Shown here piece by piece: positions 17,088 through 24,708 of a DNA stretch of 55,541 nucleotides. Made by a program: the position numbers and the translations under genes. This stretch comes from Streptomyces rochei (GTDB taxonomy: Bacteria; Actinomycetota; Actinomycetes; Streptomycetales; Streptomycetaceae). The first letter of the stretch is position 1, and each line of letters begins with the position of its first letter. The stretch covers positions 1 to 55,541 of the forward strand of contig MUMD01000003.1 in assembly GCA_002155895.1 (NCBI GenBank), in the 5' to 3' direction. Below the pieces are notes generated by a model. The model saw nothing but the letters and a program-made list of their open reading frames with translations, was not told the DNA's origin and did not search any database.

Positions 17088-18224
17088 TCATCTCTTTCGT
17101 ACGACGACGAAGTCCGCGAGCGCGACGAACATGTCCCGCACCCGGTCGGGCATGTCGACGGTGTCGAGGGCTTCGATGGCGATGGTGTGCTGGCGACGCG
17201 CCTCGTCGGCGGTCCACTCCCGCCCGCCCGCTTCCTCGATGAGGGCGGCGCGGGCCGCGAACTCCTCCTCGGAGAAGTTCGCGAAGTCGCTGGTCTTGGC
17301 GTCGGCGGCGAGGATCTCGCCGAGCCGTTCGGAGGCGGGGCCGCCGGCCGCGAGGGCGGCCACCACCGGGAGGGACTTCTTGCGCTGGCGCAGGTCGCTC
17401 CAGGTCTGCTTGCCGGTGGCGTCCGGGTCGCCCCAGATGCCGAGCAGGTCGTCGACGGCCTGGAAGGCGAGGCCCAGGTGGTAGCCGTACTTCTCCAGCG
17501 TGTCGGCGGTGTGCTCGTCGGCGCCGCCGAGGACCGCGCCGATGGAGCTGGCGGAGGCGAGCAGGGCGCCGGTCTTGTTGCCCTCCATCTCCAGGCACTC
17601 CTCGACGCTGACGCGGTCGCGGTGCTCGTAGGAGATGTCCTGGGCCTGACCGTCGATCAGGGCGCGGGACGCCTTGGTCAGACGGCGGGTGGCGCGGCCG
17701 GCCTCGACGGTGCCGAGTTCCAGCAGCACCTCGTTGGCGAGGGCGAACAGGGCGTCGCCGACCAGGATGGCCTGGGCGGGGCCGTGCACCTTCCAGACCG
17801 TGTCGCGGTGGCGGCGCTGCTCGTCGCCGTCCATCAGGTCGTCGTGCAGCAGGGAGAAGTTGTGCACCAGCTCCACGGCCACCGCGCCGGGGACGCCGAC
17901 CTCGGGCGCCGCACCGGTGACCTCGGCGGAGAGCACCGCGAGAGCGGGGCGGACGGCCTTGCCGCCGTCGCCGTCCGCGGGCCTGCCATGGGCGTCGATC
18001 CAGCCGAAGTGGTAGGCGGCGACGGTGTCCATGGGAGGCGCCAGACGGTCTACGGCCGCCCGCAGCACCGGCGTGGCCAGGGTCCGGCCGCGCTCCAGGA
18101 GCGCGGTCACGTCCACCGTGGTCCGTCGGTCGGCCGTCGGGGCCGGGGGCACAGTGGGCACAGTCTTTCCTCCAGTTGCGGTGCCGGGAGCGCGGGCTTC
18201 GGTGCCACGCGGATCCGTCTTCAC
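17088..18224 (-). CDS. Polyprenyl (probably farnesyl) diphosphate synthase
   Basis: Up to 378 aa. The first Asp-rich motif is DDLMD (about 128-132) and the second DDLLGIWGD (about 258-266). It makes the prenyl diphosphate, most likely FPP, that feeds squalene synthesis by hpnC and hpnD. GTG 18224 overlaps the hpnE stop as GTGA and has GGAGGAGG 5 nt upstream. A second GTG at 18161 has GGAGG 7 nt upstream and would drop 21 poorly conserved residues; both starts are credible. Chain length cannot be read with certainty; the operon context argues for C15. Confidence 0.93.
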   Translation of the reverse strand: MKTDPRGTEARAPGTATGGKTVPTVPPAPTADRRTTVDVTALLERGRTLATPVLRAAVDRLAPPMDTVAAYHFGWIDAHGRPADGDGGKAVRPALAVLSAEVTGAAPEVGVPGAVAVELVHNFSLLHDDLMDGDEQRRHRDTVWKVHGPAQAILVGDALFALANEVLLELGTVEAGRATRRLTKASRALIDGQAQDISYEHRDRVSVEECLEMEGNKTGALLASASSIGAVLGGADEHTADTLEKYGYHLGLAFQAVDDLLGIWGDPDATGKQTWSDLRQRKKSLPVVAALAAGGPASERLGEILAADAKTSDFANFSEEEFAARAALIEEAGGREWTADEARRQHTIAIEALDTVDMPDRVRDMFVALADFVVVRKR

Positions 18225-19657
18225 GCCGCCTCCTCCAAGAAGTCGGGGAGGAGGCCGCGGGACCGGCCCAGGGCGCCGAGCGCGGCTCCCGCCGCCCCGA
18301 CTCCGCTGCGAACCGCGCTCTCCATGGTCGCGGGCCACCCTGTGGCGGTCCACGCTCCGGCCAGGTACAGGCCGGGTGCCTTGGTGCGGGCGCCGGGCCT
18401 GAGACGGCCGACGCCGGGGGCGGGAGCGAAGGTCGCGGTGCGCTCCCTGGTCACGAAGAAGTCCCTCACCTCGGCGCCCCGGGCGCGGGGCAGCAGCCGC
18501 TCCAGCTCGGGCAGGTACCGCTCGCGCAACGTGGCCACGGACGCGTCGATCTCGTTCTGCGCGGTCGACTGCGACAGCGCCAGGTACTGGCCGTCCCGCA
18601 GCCCGGACGCCTCGGTGCGGTCGAAGACCCACTGCACGGGCGTGCCGAGCGCGGAGAGGAAGGGCGCGGCGAGCACCTTGCGGTCGTAGACGACGTGGAT
18701 GTTGAGGATCGGCGCGGTGTCGATCTCCAGCAGGTTCTCCGGGGCGTCGAGGGCGCCCTGCGGCAGCAGGCCGTGGGCCTCGCGCTGCGGTACGGCGAGG
18801 ACGACGGCGTCCGCCTCCAGCGTCTCGCCGGGAACCTGAACGCTCCAGCCGCCGTTGTCGTTCGTACGGACGGAGGTGACGCGTGTACGGACCTCGGTGC
18901 GGACGCCCGCGGAGTCGAGCTCCTTGCGGGCCAGCCGGTCGTGCAGTTCGCCCAGCGGGACGCGGGCCCAGCCGATGTCGGCCGCGCCCGGGTCGGACAG
19001 CAGACCGGTCTTGAACACCATCGCGGCCAGCGCGAGCGAGGCGTCGCCCGCGACCGCGTTGAGGGTGGCGACCCCGACCAGGTCCCACAGGGCCTCGACG
19101 GCGCGCGCAGACTGGCCGTGCGCGGCCAGCCAGCTGCCGAAGTCCTGGGTGTCGAGGGCGGGGTCGGCGAGGTCGAGGCCCTTGAGCGCCAGGGCGGCCC
19201 GCCCGACGCTCGCGCGCTCGGCCAGCGAGAGGTGGGGGTACGTGGCGAGGCTGCGCCCCAGGTGGAGGGGGACCGGCAGCGCGTCGCGCCGCAGCCTGCC
19301 GAGCCGCCGTCCCTCGGGCCGGGCGAGGTCGACCACGGGCACGTCGAGACGTTCCTGCACGGGGGCGAGTTCCGCGCCGCCGATGCGGTCGAGGAACCAG
19401 CGGTAGGCGGTGCAGCAGCGCAGGTAGACGTGCTGGCCGTTGTCGACGGTGAGGTCGCCGCGTCGGAAGGAGAAGGCGAGCCCGCCCAGGCGCGGCCTCC
19501 CTTCGAGCAGGGTGACGCGCACCCCGGCGTCGGCGAGCGCGAGCGCGGCGGTGACGCCGGCGAGTCCGCCGCCGACCACGACGGCGTGTCCGCCGGGGCG
19601 GACGGCGGAGACGTCCGCGAGCCGCCCGTCCTCGCGCGTGCCCTTGCCCTGCGTCAT
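18221..19657 (-). CDS. hpnE: Hydroxysqualene dehydroxylase, FAD-dependent
   Basis: This 478-aa flavoprotein of the phytoene-desaturase/amine-oxidase family has an N-terminal dinucleotide fold, AVVVGGGLAGVTAALALADAG, at about residues 25-45. RPRLGGLAFSF and VDNGQHVYLRC follow, as in squalene-associated HpnE. It reduces hydroxysqualene to squalene, the last of three steps after HpnD and HpnC. ATG 19657 overlaps the stop of the 53-aa gene (ATGA), and its own stop overlaps the prenyl synthase start. It is often annotated phytoene dehydrogenase, but no carotenoid gene is nearby. Confidence 0.94.
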   Translation of the reverse strand: MTQGKGTREDGRLADVSAVRPGGHAVVVGGGLAGVTAALALADAGVRVTLLEGRPRLGGLAFSFRRGDLTVDNGQHVYLRCCTAYRWFLDRIGGAELAPVQERLDVPVVDLARPEGRRLGRLRRDALPVPLHLGRSLATYPHLSLAERASVGRAALALKGLDLADPALDTQDFGSWLAAHGQSARAVEALWDLVGVATLNAVAGDASLALAAMVFKTGLLSDPGAADIGWARVPLGELHDRLARKELDSAGVRTEVRTRVTSVRTNDNGGWSVQVPGETLEADAVVLAVPQREAHGLLPQGALDAPENLLEIDTAPILNIHVVYDRKVLAAPFLSALGTPVQWVFDRTEASGLRDGQYLALSQSTAQNEIDASVATLRERYLPELERLLPRARGAEVRDFFVTRERTATFAPAPGVGRLRPGARTKAPGLYLAGAWTATGWPATMESAVRSGVGAAGAALGALGRSRGLLPDFLEEAA

Positions 19658-19815
19658 GGTGCGCCCTTCCCTGTCCGGTCGCCGTGGTGCTTGAACGGCG
19701 TACGGCTGACCGTCTCAGTCTGGGACGCCGCCCGCCACCGGAGGGTTGCCCGCCGCTCTTCGTCGGCGGCCGCCCCGTACCGGTCCGGAGTGTCGAGTGT
19801 GCCCGGTGTCTCCAT
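19654..19815 (-). CDS. 53-aa hopanoid-operon protein (DUF6380-like)
   Basis: The small gene lies between hpnD and hpnE. Its ATG 19815 shares one base with the hpnD stop (TGATG), and its TGA lies inside the hpnE ATGA, so it is locked into the operon on both sides. The product (METPGTLDTPDRYGAAADEE...) is hydrophilic and basic in its second half, with RRATLRWRAAS and PFKHHGDRTG, and has no membrane span. I recall similar micro-proteins as DUF6380 in Streptomyces. Function is unknown. It could also be a coupling spacer, but the ordered R/H-rich tail argues for a product. Confidence 0.78.
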   Translation of the reverse strand: METPGTLDTPDRYGAAADEERRATLRWRAASQTETVSRTPFKHHGDRTGKGAP

Positions 19816-20765
19816 CAGGCGCGCCTCCTGACGGCCCGCCGGGTGACGTGCCGGGTGTCGAGACCCGACAGACCGCGCACGGCAACGTACGCCTTCTCGC
19901 GTCCGGGAAGCGAGACCCGGCCGCGCAGCACGGCCTCCGGGTCGCGCTCGATGCGGTCGAGGAGGCGCCGGTAGATGCCGGCCATGGCGGCCACGCAGGC
20001 GCCGCTGCGCCGGTCGAGCATGGGCAGCAGCCGGTAGCCCTCGGCGAACAGGGCGCGGGCCCGGCGCACTTCGAAGTGCACGAGACCCGCGAAGTCGGAG
20101 CCCTCGGGCGGTTTCGGCCCGCCGAACCCGGCCGAGCAGCCGAACTTGGCGAGGTCGTCGGCGGGCAGGTAGGTGCGCCCGCCCTCGGCGTCCTCGCGGA
20201 CGTCGCGGAGGATGTTGGTGAGCTGGAGCGCGAGTCCGAGCGTGTCGGCGTACTCGGGCGCGCGCTCGGCGCCGCGCGCCCCCGGTTCGGTACCGAAGAC
20301 GCCGAGCGAGAGGCGGCCGATGGCGCCGGCCACGCACCGGCAGTAGACCTTCAGGTCGTCCCAGGTCTCGTAGGTCTCGCCGCGCAGGTCCATCTGGACG
20401 CCGTCGATCAGTTCGTCGAGGCCGCCGAGCGGGATCGGGAACTGCCGGGCGGCGTGCGCCAGGGCGACGGCGACGGGGTCGGTGTCGTCCTCCTCGACCT
20501 TGCCCTCGTGGATCCGGGCGAGCGTCGCGCGGGTCTCCTCCAGCCGGGCGACCTTGACGTCGGCCGCCAGCTCGCCGTCGCCGATGTCGTCGACGCGGCG
20601 CGAGAACGCGTACAGCGCCGACATCGCCCGGCGCTTGGGTGCCGGAAGCAGCCGGATGCCGTAGGCGAAGTTGCGGGCCTGCTGTCCGGTGACGGTCTCG
20701 CAGTAGCCGTAGGCGGCCAGTACCGGTGCCGACGTGTGCGCTGAGGGCTCCACGGCCTGGGTCAC
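19815..20765 (-). CDS. hpnD: Presqualene diphosphate synthase
   Basis: This 316-aa head-to-head prenyl synthase joins two FPP to presqualene diphosphate. The first Asp motif is RRVDDIGDGE (about 57-66). The second is LQLTNILRDVREDAEGGRTYLP, with D-x3-D. YGIRLLP and YAFSRRVDDI fit HpnD more closely than eukaryotic squalene synthase. No C-terminal membrane anchor is present. It overlaps hpnC by 4 bp and the 53-aa gene by 1 bp. Confidence 0.94.
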   Translation of the reverse strand: MTQAVEPSAHTSAPVLAAYGYCETVTGQQARNFAYGIRLLPAPKRRAMSALYAFSRRVDDIGDGELAADVKVARLEETRATLARIHEGKVEEDDTDPVAVALAHAARQFPIPLGGLDELIDGVQMDLRGETYETWDDLKVYCRCVAGAIGRLSLGVFGTEPGARGAERAPEYADTLGLALQLTNILRDVREDAEGGRTYLPADDLAKFGCSAGFGGPKPPEGSDFAGLVHFEVRRARALFAEGYRLLPMLDRRSGACVAAMAGIYRRLLDRIERDPEAVLRGRVSLPGREKAYVAVRGLSGLDTRHVTRRAVRRRA

Positions 20766-21646
20766 CCCTCTCCTCGCAGGGTCGGGCCCACCTCGCGCAG
20801 CAAGTCGACCTTGCCGGGCTTGGGCGGGCCGGGAAGTACGTCGTGCTCGGCGGCGGCGATCGCCCGGAGGGCCGCCCTGCCACCCGCCACGAACCCCGCG
20901 AGCAGCAGCCGCAGCCGTCCGCGGACGCTGCCCACCAGGGGGGCGCCCTCGCGCAGCAGGTCCCGGGCGCGCTGGGCCTCGAAGGCGATCAGGGCGCGCA
21001 CCGACGCGTTGGCGGTGGGTGCGGCGAGGTCCGCCTCCTGGACGTGGAAGCGCTTCATGTCCTCGGCCGGCAGGTAGACGCGGTCCCGGCCCAGGTCCTC
21101 GGCCACGTCCTGGAGGTGCTCGACGATCTGCAGGGCGGTGCAGACGGCGTCGGAGCGGCGGATCCGTTCGGGTGTCGCGGTGCCGGTGACGGCGAGGACG
21201 AGCCGGCCCACCGGGTTGGCGGACAGCTCGCAGTAGGCGAGCAGGTCGTCGTAGGTCTCGTAGCGGCCGACCAGCTGGTCCTGGCGGTTGGCGGCGATCA
21301 GGCCGAGGAAGGGGTCGGGGGTGAGCGAACGGCGGCGCACGGTCGGCCGCAGACGGAGCAGCAGCGGGTGGCGCGGGGTGCCGTCGAAGACCCGGCGCAG
21401 GTCTTCCTCGAAGGCGTCCAGCATCAGCAGCCGGTCGTCGGCGCGGTCGGCGGGGACGCCGAGCAGGCGGGCGTCGGCGCCGCCGGGTGCAAGGTCGCCG
21501 TCGCCGATGTCGTCGACGAGACGGGCGAAGCCGTAGACGGCCATGAGGTCGGTGCGCCAGTCGCGGGGCAGGAAGAAGGGGGCGACGGGGAAGTTCTCGT
21601 CGGCGGCCTTGGCGAGGGTGCCGCGCTCCGGGTCGGTGACCGTCAT
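20762..21646 (-). CDS. hpnC: Hydroxysqualene synthase
   Basis: About 294 aa from ATG 21646. It converts presqualene diphosphate to hydroxysqualene. ENFPVAPFFLP at the N-terminus is the HpnC signature. The first Asp motif is VDDIGDGD (about 44-51); the second is LQIVEHLQDVAEDLGRDRVYLP. The start is uncertain. ATG 21646 overlaps the stop of a 21-codon leader frame (ATGA); GTG 21676, in frame, would add 10 residues but has no clear ribosome site. It is the first enzyme gene of the operon. Confidence 0.92.
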   Translation of the reverse strand: MTVTDPERGTLAKAADENFPVAPFFLPRDWRTDLMAVYGFARLVDDIGDGDLAPGGADARLLGVPADRADDRLLMLDAFEEDLRRVFDGTPRHPLLLRLRPTVRRRSLTPDPFLGLIAANRQDQLVGRYETYDDLLAYCELSANPVGRLVLAVTGTATPERIRRSDAVCTALQIVEHLQDVAEDLGRDRVYLPAEDMKRFHVQEADLAAPTANASVRALIAFEAQRARDLLREGAPLVGSVRGRLRLLLAGFVAGGRAALRAIAAAEHDVLPGPPKPGKVDLLREVGPTLRGEG

Positions 21647-21708
21647 CGCGGGCTGCCCGGGGCGGGGACGGCGCACGCTTCGCGGAGGTGGGGAGTTTCC
21701 GTAGCCAT
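21643..21708 (-). CDS. Possible 21-codon leader ORF coupled to hpnC
   Basis: From ATG 21708 the frame reads MATETPHLREACAVPAPGSPR and stops in the ATGA that holds the hpnC ATG 21646. GGGAG lies about 11 nt upstream, and TAGAAC just before that resembles a -10 box. It may drive translation of hpnC by coupling. There is no obvious attenuator hairpin or repeated codon. It may also be chance. Confidence 0.35.
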   Translation of the reverse strand: MATETPHLREACAVPAPGSPR

Positions 21709-22004
21709 TGCCGTCACATCTCCCGTTCTACACTGCGGACCCAATTCACACTATTTCGGACACGCCGCCCGGCTGCCCGCGCGGCAGGCCCGGTCGAGGG
21801 TGTCGGGCATTATCGCCCCATGTGCCGCGTTTCGGGACCGGTCCAGCTTACGTTGTACAACGCGTGAAGGGCCGAGGGGGTCCTCCGCGCACCACCACAA
21901 CACACCGATCCGCTTCAAGATTCCTGGGAACACCAGGAGTTGACGTTTCCTTTGCGGACGCGTGCCCCGCCGGGGCGGTTCCGGCGGGGCTCCGGCGCGC
22001 CGGG
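21709..22004. promoter_or_regulatory. Hopanoid operon upstream region
   Basis: About 296 bp with no gene. The promoter for the hopanoid operon should lie here on the minus strand. TAGAAC some 20 nt upstream of the leader ATG is the best -10 candidate, with no convincing -35. The stretch around 21721-21770 and 21890-21950 is clearly more AT-rich than the genes. Confidence 0.4.
21964..21990 (-). terminator. Hairpin terminator after the ABC exporter ATPase gene
   Basis: A perfect 10-bp GC stem (21964-21973 with 21981-21990) and a 7-nt loop lie 14 bp past the stop of the ABC ATPase gene, with no T-tract. It separates the envelope locus from the hopanoid operon. Confidence 0.75.
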
Positions 22005-22784
22005 CTACTTGCCCGTGAACTTCTCGTACTCCTTGAGGACCTCGTCGGTCGGGCCGTCCATGCGCAGTTCGCCGCGCTCCAGCCACAGCACCCGGTTGCA
22101 GGTGTCCCGGATGGACTTGTTGTTGTGGCTCACCAGGAAGACGGTGCCCGCCTCCTTCTTCAGCTCCCGGATGCGCTCCTCCGAGCGCGTCTGGAACTTG
22201 CGGTCGCCGGTGGCCAGCGCCTCGTCGATCATCAGGACGTCGTGGTCCTTGGCGGCGGCGATGGAGAAGCGCAGGCGGGCAGCCATGCCGGAGGAGTAGG
22301 TGCGCATCGGCAGGGTGATGAAGTCGCCCTTCTCGTTGATCCCGGAGAAGTCGACGATGTCCTGGTAGCGCTCCTTGATCTGCTCGCGGGTCATGCCCAT
22401 GGCGAGGCCGCCGAGGATGACGTTCCGCTCGCCGGTCAGGTCGTTCATGAGGGCCGCGTTCACACCGAGGAGCGAGGGCTGGCCGTCGGTGTAGACCTTG
22501 CCCCGCTCGGCGGGCAGCAGACCGGCGATGGCCCGCAGCAGGGTCGACTTGCCCGAGCCGTTCGAGCCGATCAGGCCGATGGCCTCGCCCCGGTAGGCGA
22601 CGAAGGAGACCCCGCGCACGGCGTGCACCTTGCGCACGCCACGCTCCTCGCCCCGCCTGATCATCCGGCTGAGGGCCGCCGTCGCGCTGCCCTTGCCGGT
22701 CTTGGCGCCGTTGACGCGGTAGACGATGTGCAGTTCGTCCGCGATGACCGTCGGGACCCGCGCGTCCTGTCGCTGCTCAGCCAC
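22005..22784 (-). CDS. ABC exporter ATPase, TagH/Wzt type
   Basis: This 259-aa ATPase has Walker A GSNGSGKST, signature YSSGMAARL and Walker B VLMIDEALATGD, with the long N-terminal segment seen in teichoic-acid and O-antigen exporter ATPases. The end ELRMDGPTDEVLKEYE is also typical. It lacks the carbohydrate-binding extension of large Wzt proteins. GTG 22784 overlaps the permease gene by 8 bp. It powers outward flipping of an undecaprenyl-linked or lipid-linked polymer made by the locus. Confidence 0.93.
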   Translation of the reverse strand: MAEQRQDARVPTVIADELHIVYRVNGAKTGKGSATAALSRMIRRGEERGVRKVHAVRGVSFVAYRGEAIGLIGSNGSGKSTLLRAIAGLLPAERGKVYTDGQPSLLGVNAALMNDLTGERNVILGGLAMGMTREQIKERYQDIVDFSGINEKGDFITLPMRTYSSGMAARLRFSIAAAKDHDVLMIDEALATGDRKFQTRSEERIRELKKEAGTVFLVSHNNKSIRDTCNRVLWLERGELRMDGPTDEVLKEYEKFTGK

Positions 22785-23706
22785 GGCCGTACCTCTCCTC
22801 CGCCTTCCAGAAGTACACGAAGCCGCCGACGGCGAGCACCACGGCCCAGCCGAGGGCGACCGCCCACACGTGCGGCGGCAGGTTCTCGGAGCCGTAGCCG
22901 TCGATCAGCGCGAAGCGGATCAGGTCCATGTACACGGCGGCCGGGTTCCACTGGAGCACGTCGGCCAGCCAGGCCGGCTTGTCCTCGAGCATGATCGGGA
23001 TGGAGAACATCACGCCCGACGCGTACATCCAGGTACGCATGATGAAGGGCATCAGCTGGGCCAGGTCGGGCGTCTTGGCGCCCATCCGGGCCACGATCAG
23101 CGCCAGCCCCGTGTTGAAGAGGAACTGCAGCACGAGCGCGGGGACCACCAGCAGCCAGGACAGGCTGGGATAGCTGCCGAAGCCCACCACGACCGCGAAC
23201 AGCACGATCATCGAGGCCAGCAGCTGCTGGAGCTGCTGGAGCGCGAACGAGATGGGCAGCGAGGCGCGGGGGAAGTGCAGGGCCCGCACCAGGCCGAGGT
23301 TGCCGGAGATCGCGCGCACGCCCGCCATCGCCGAGGACTGGGTGAAGGTGAAGACGAAGACACCCGTCACCAGGAACGGGATGTACACGTCCTTCTCCAT
23401 GCCGCGGCCCGCGTTCAGGATCAGGCCGAAGATCAGGAAGTAGACCAGCGCGTTGAGCAGCGGGGTGGCCACCTGCCACAGCTGGCCGAGCTTGGCCTGG
23501 CTGTACTGGGCGGTCAGCTTCGCCTGCGAGAAGGCGAGGATGAAGTGGCGCCGCCCCCAGAGCTGACGGACGTACTCCACGAGGGACGGTCGGGCACCGC
23601 TCACGGTCAGCCCGTGCTTGGCGGCGAGCTGGGCCGCCGTGAGGCCCTCGTCGGGCGACACGGGCCTGGTCGTGGTGACCATGCCGTCGTGCGTTGTCTC
23701 ACTCAC
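22777..23706 (-). CDS. ABC exporter permease, TagG/ABC2 type
   Basis: This 309-aa protein starts at GTG 23706 (a GAAAG lies about 9 nt upstream, weak). The N-terminal 50 residues are cytoplasmic. Six transmembrane helices follow, with the ABC-2 signature region FSQAKLTAQYSQAKLGQLWQ and LVYFLIFGLIL. It pairs with the coupled TagH-like ATPase to export a cell-wall polymer or glycolipid. A 117-bp gap, with a 16-bp palindrome, separates it from the glycosyltransferase gene, so it may have an extra promoter. Confidence 0.93.
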   Translation of the reverse strand: MSETTHDGMVTTTRPVSPDEGLTAAQLAAKHGLTVSGARPSLVEYVRQLWGRRHFILAFSQAKLTAQYSQAKLGQLWQVATPLLNALVYFLIFGLILNAGRGMEKDVYIPFLVTGVFVFTFTQSSAMAGVRAISGNLGLVRALHFPRASLPISFALQQLQQLLASMIVLFAVVVGFGSYPSLSWLLVVPALVLQFLFNTGLALIVARMGAKTPDLAQLMPFIMRTWMYASGVMFSIPIMLEDKPAWLADVLQWNPAAVYMDLIRFALIDGYGSENLPPHVWAVALGWAVVLAVGGFVYFWKAEERYGRG

Positions 23707-23775
23707 TAGTGGATACTTTCGTCTTCGTCCGTGCGCGCCCGGTGGGGGCCCGGCACGGTTCTGTCGGCCTCGGAG

Positions 23776-23791
23776 GGGTCCGGCCGGACCC
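23776..23791. repeat. 16-bp palindrome between exporter and glycosyltransferase genes
   Basis: GGGTCCGGCCGGACCC is a perfect palindrome with no loop, 70 bp upstream of the permease start. It could be an operator; as RNA it would form a weak hairpin. Confidence 0.35.
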
Positions 23792-23823
23792 GGTGGGGCC
23801 ACAAGCCCTCGGGTACGAGCTTG

Positions 23824-24708
23824 TCAGATCACCGGAGGCCGGCCCAGCCGCGTCAGCCGCCACACCGTACGCCACCGCATGGGCCGGCGCGGACCGCAGG
23901 GGGTGGTCCAGCCTTCGCGGAAACCGCCGAACCACGCCTTCAGGGCCGGGCGCGAGGGGCGGCGCAGGAGCGTGAGCAGCATCCACACCCCCAGGTAGAC
24001 CGGGACGAGGAGCGCGGGGAGGTTGCGGCGGGCGAGCCAGACGCGGTTGCGGGCGACCATGCGGTGGTAGACGGCGTGCCGGGAGGGCGCGGTCGTCGGG
24101 TGGTTCAGCACCATGTCGGACCGGTAGTCGATCATCCAGCCGGCGTCGAGGGCCCGCCAGGCGAGGTCGGTCTCCTCGTGGGCGTAGAAGAACGCGTCGG
24201 GCAGGCCGCCGACCTGGGCGAGGACACGGGTGCGCACGGCGTTGGCGCCGCCGAGGAAGGTGGTGACCCGGGAGGAGCGCATCGGGTCGGAGGCGCGCAG
24301 CCTCGGCACGTGCCGGCGCTGGGTCTCGCCGGTGTCCGGGTCGGCGATGCGGAAACTGATGATGCCGAGGTCGTCGTCGGCCGCGAACGCCTGCCGGCAC
24401 AGCTCGGCGGTGTCGGTGCGGGCGAGCAGGCCGTCGTCGTCGAGGAAGAGCAGGATGTCGACGTCCTGTCCGCCCGGGCCGAAGGCCTCGATGCCGACGT
24501 TGCGGCCGCCGGGGATGCCCAGGTTCTCGGGCAGCTCGACGGTGCGGACACCGGCGGGCACCTCCGGGACGGGCGAGCCGTTGCCGACCACGACCACCTC
24601 GACCGGGTCGCCGTCCTGCTTGGCGACCGAGTCGAGGAGGGCACGCAGTTCGTCGGGGCGGTTGCCCATCGTGATGATCACCGCGCCGACCTTCATGGCG
24701 CCGTTCAC
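23824..24708 (-). CDS. Family 2 glycosyltransferase
   Basis: This 294-aa GT-A enzyme has the sequence VGAVIITMGNRPDELRALLDSV at the start. NLGIPGGRNVGIEA and FLDDDGLLAR (the DxD metal motif) lie at about 60-110, and YAHEETDLAWRALDAGW is the acceptor/base region. A hydrophobic segment near LLVPVYLGVWMLLTLL (about residues 240-260) may bind the membrane. The GTG 24708 start overlaps the CDP-alcohol phosphotransferase stop (GTGA); ATG 24696 is an alternative. It probably decorates the lipid- or polyol-phosphate product of the locus; donor sugar unknown. Confidence 0.9.
   Translation of the reverse strand: MNGAMKVGAVIITMGNRPDELRALLDSVAKQDGDPVEVVVVGNGSPVPEVPAGVRTVELPENLGIPGGRNVGIEAFGPGGQDVDILLFLDDDGLLARTDTAELCRQAFAADDDLGIISFRIADPDTGETQRRHVPRLRASDPMRSSRVTTFLGGANAVRTRVLAQVGGLPDAFFYAHEETDLAWRALDAGWMIDYRSDMVLNHPTTAPSRHAVYHRMVARNRVWLARRNLPALLVPVYLGVWMLLTLLRRPSRPALKAWFGGFREGWTTPCGPRRPMRWRTVWRLTRLGRPPVI

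Noticed and set aside
18225-19088. N-terminal extension of the prenyl synthase into hpnE
   Set aside because: It is antiphase to hpnE and has no family similarity; GTG 18224 is coupled to the hpnE stop.
8768-21708. Carotenoid cluster (phytoene synthase/desaturase reading of hpnC, hpnD, hpnE)
   Set aside because: shc, hpnG and hpnH share the operon and there is no lycopene cyclase or other carotenoid gene, so squalene/hopanoid synthesis explains all genes.
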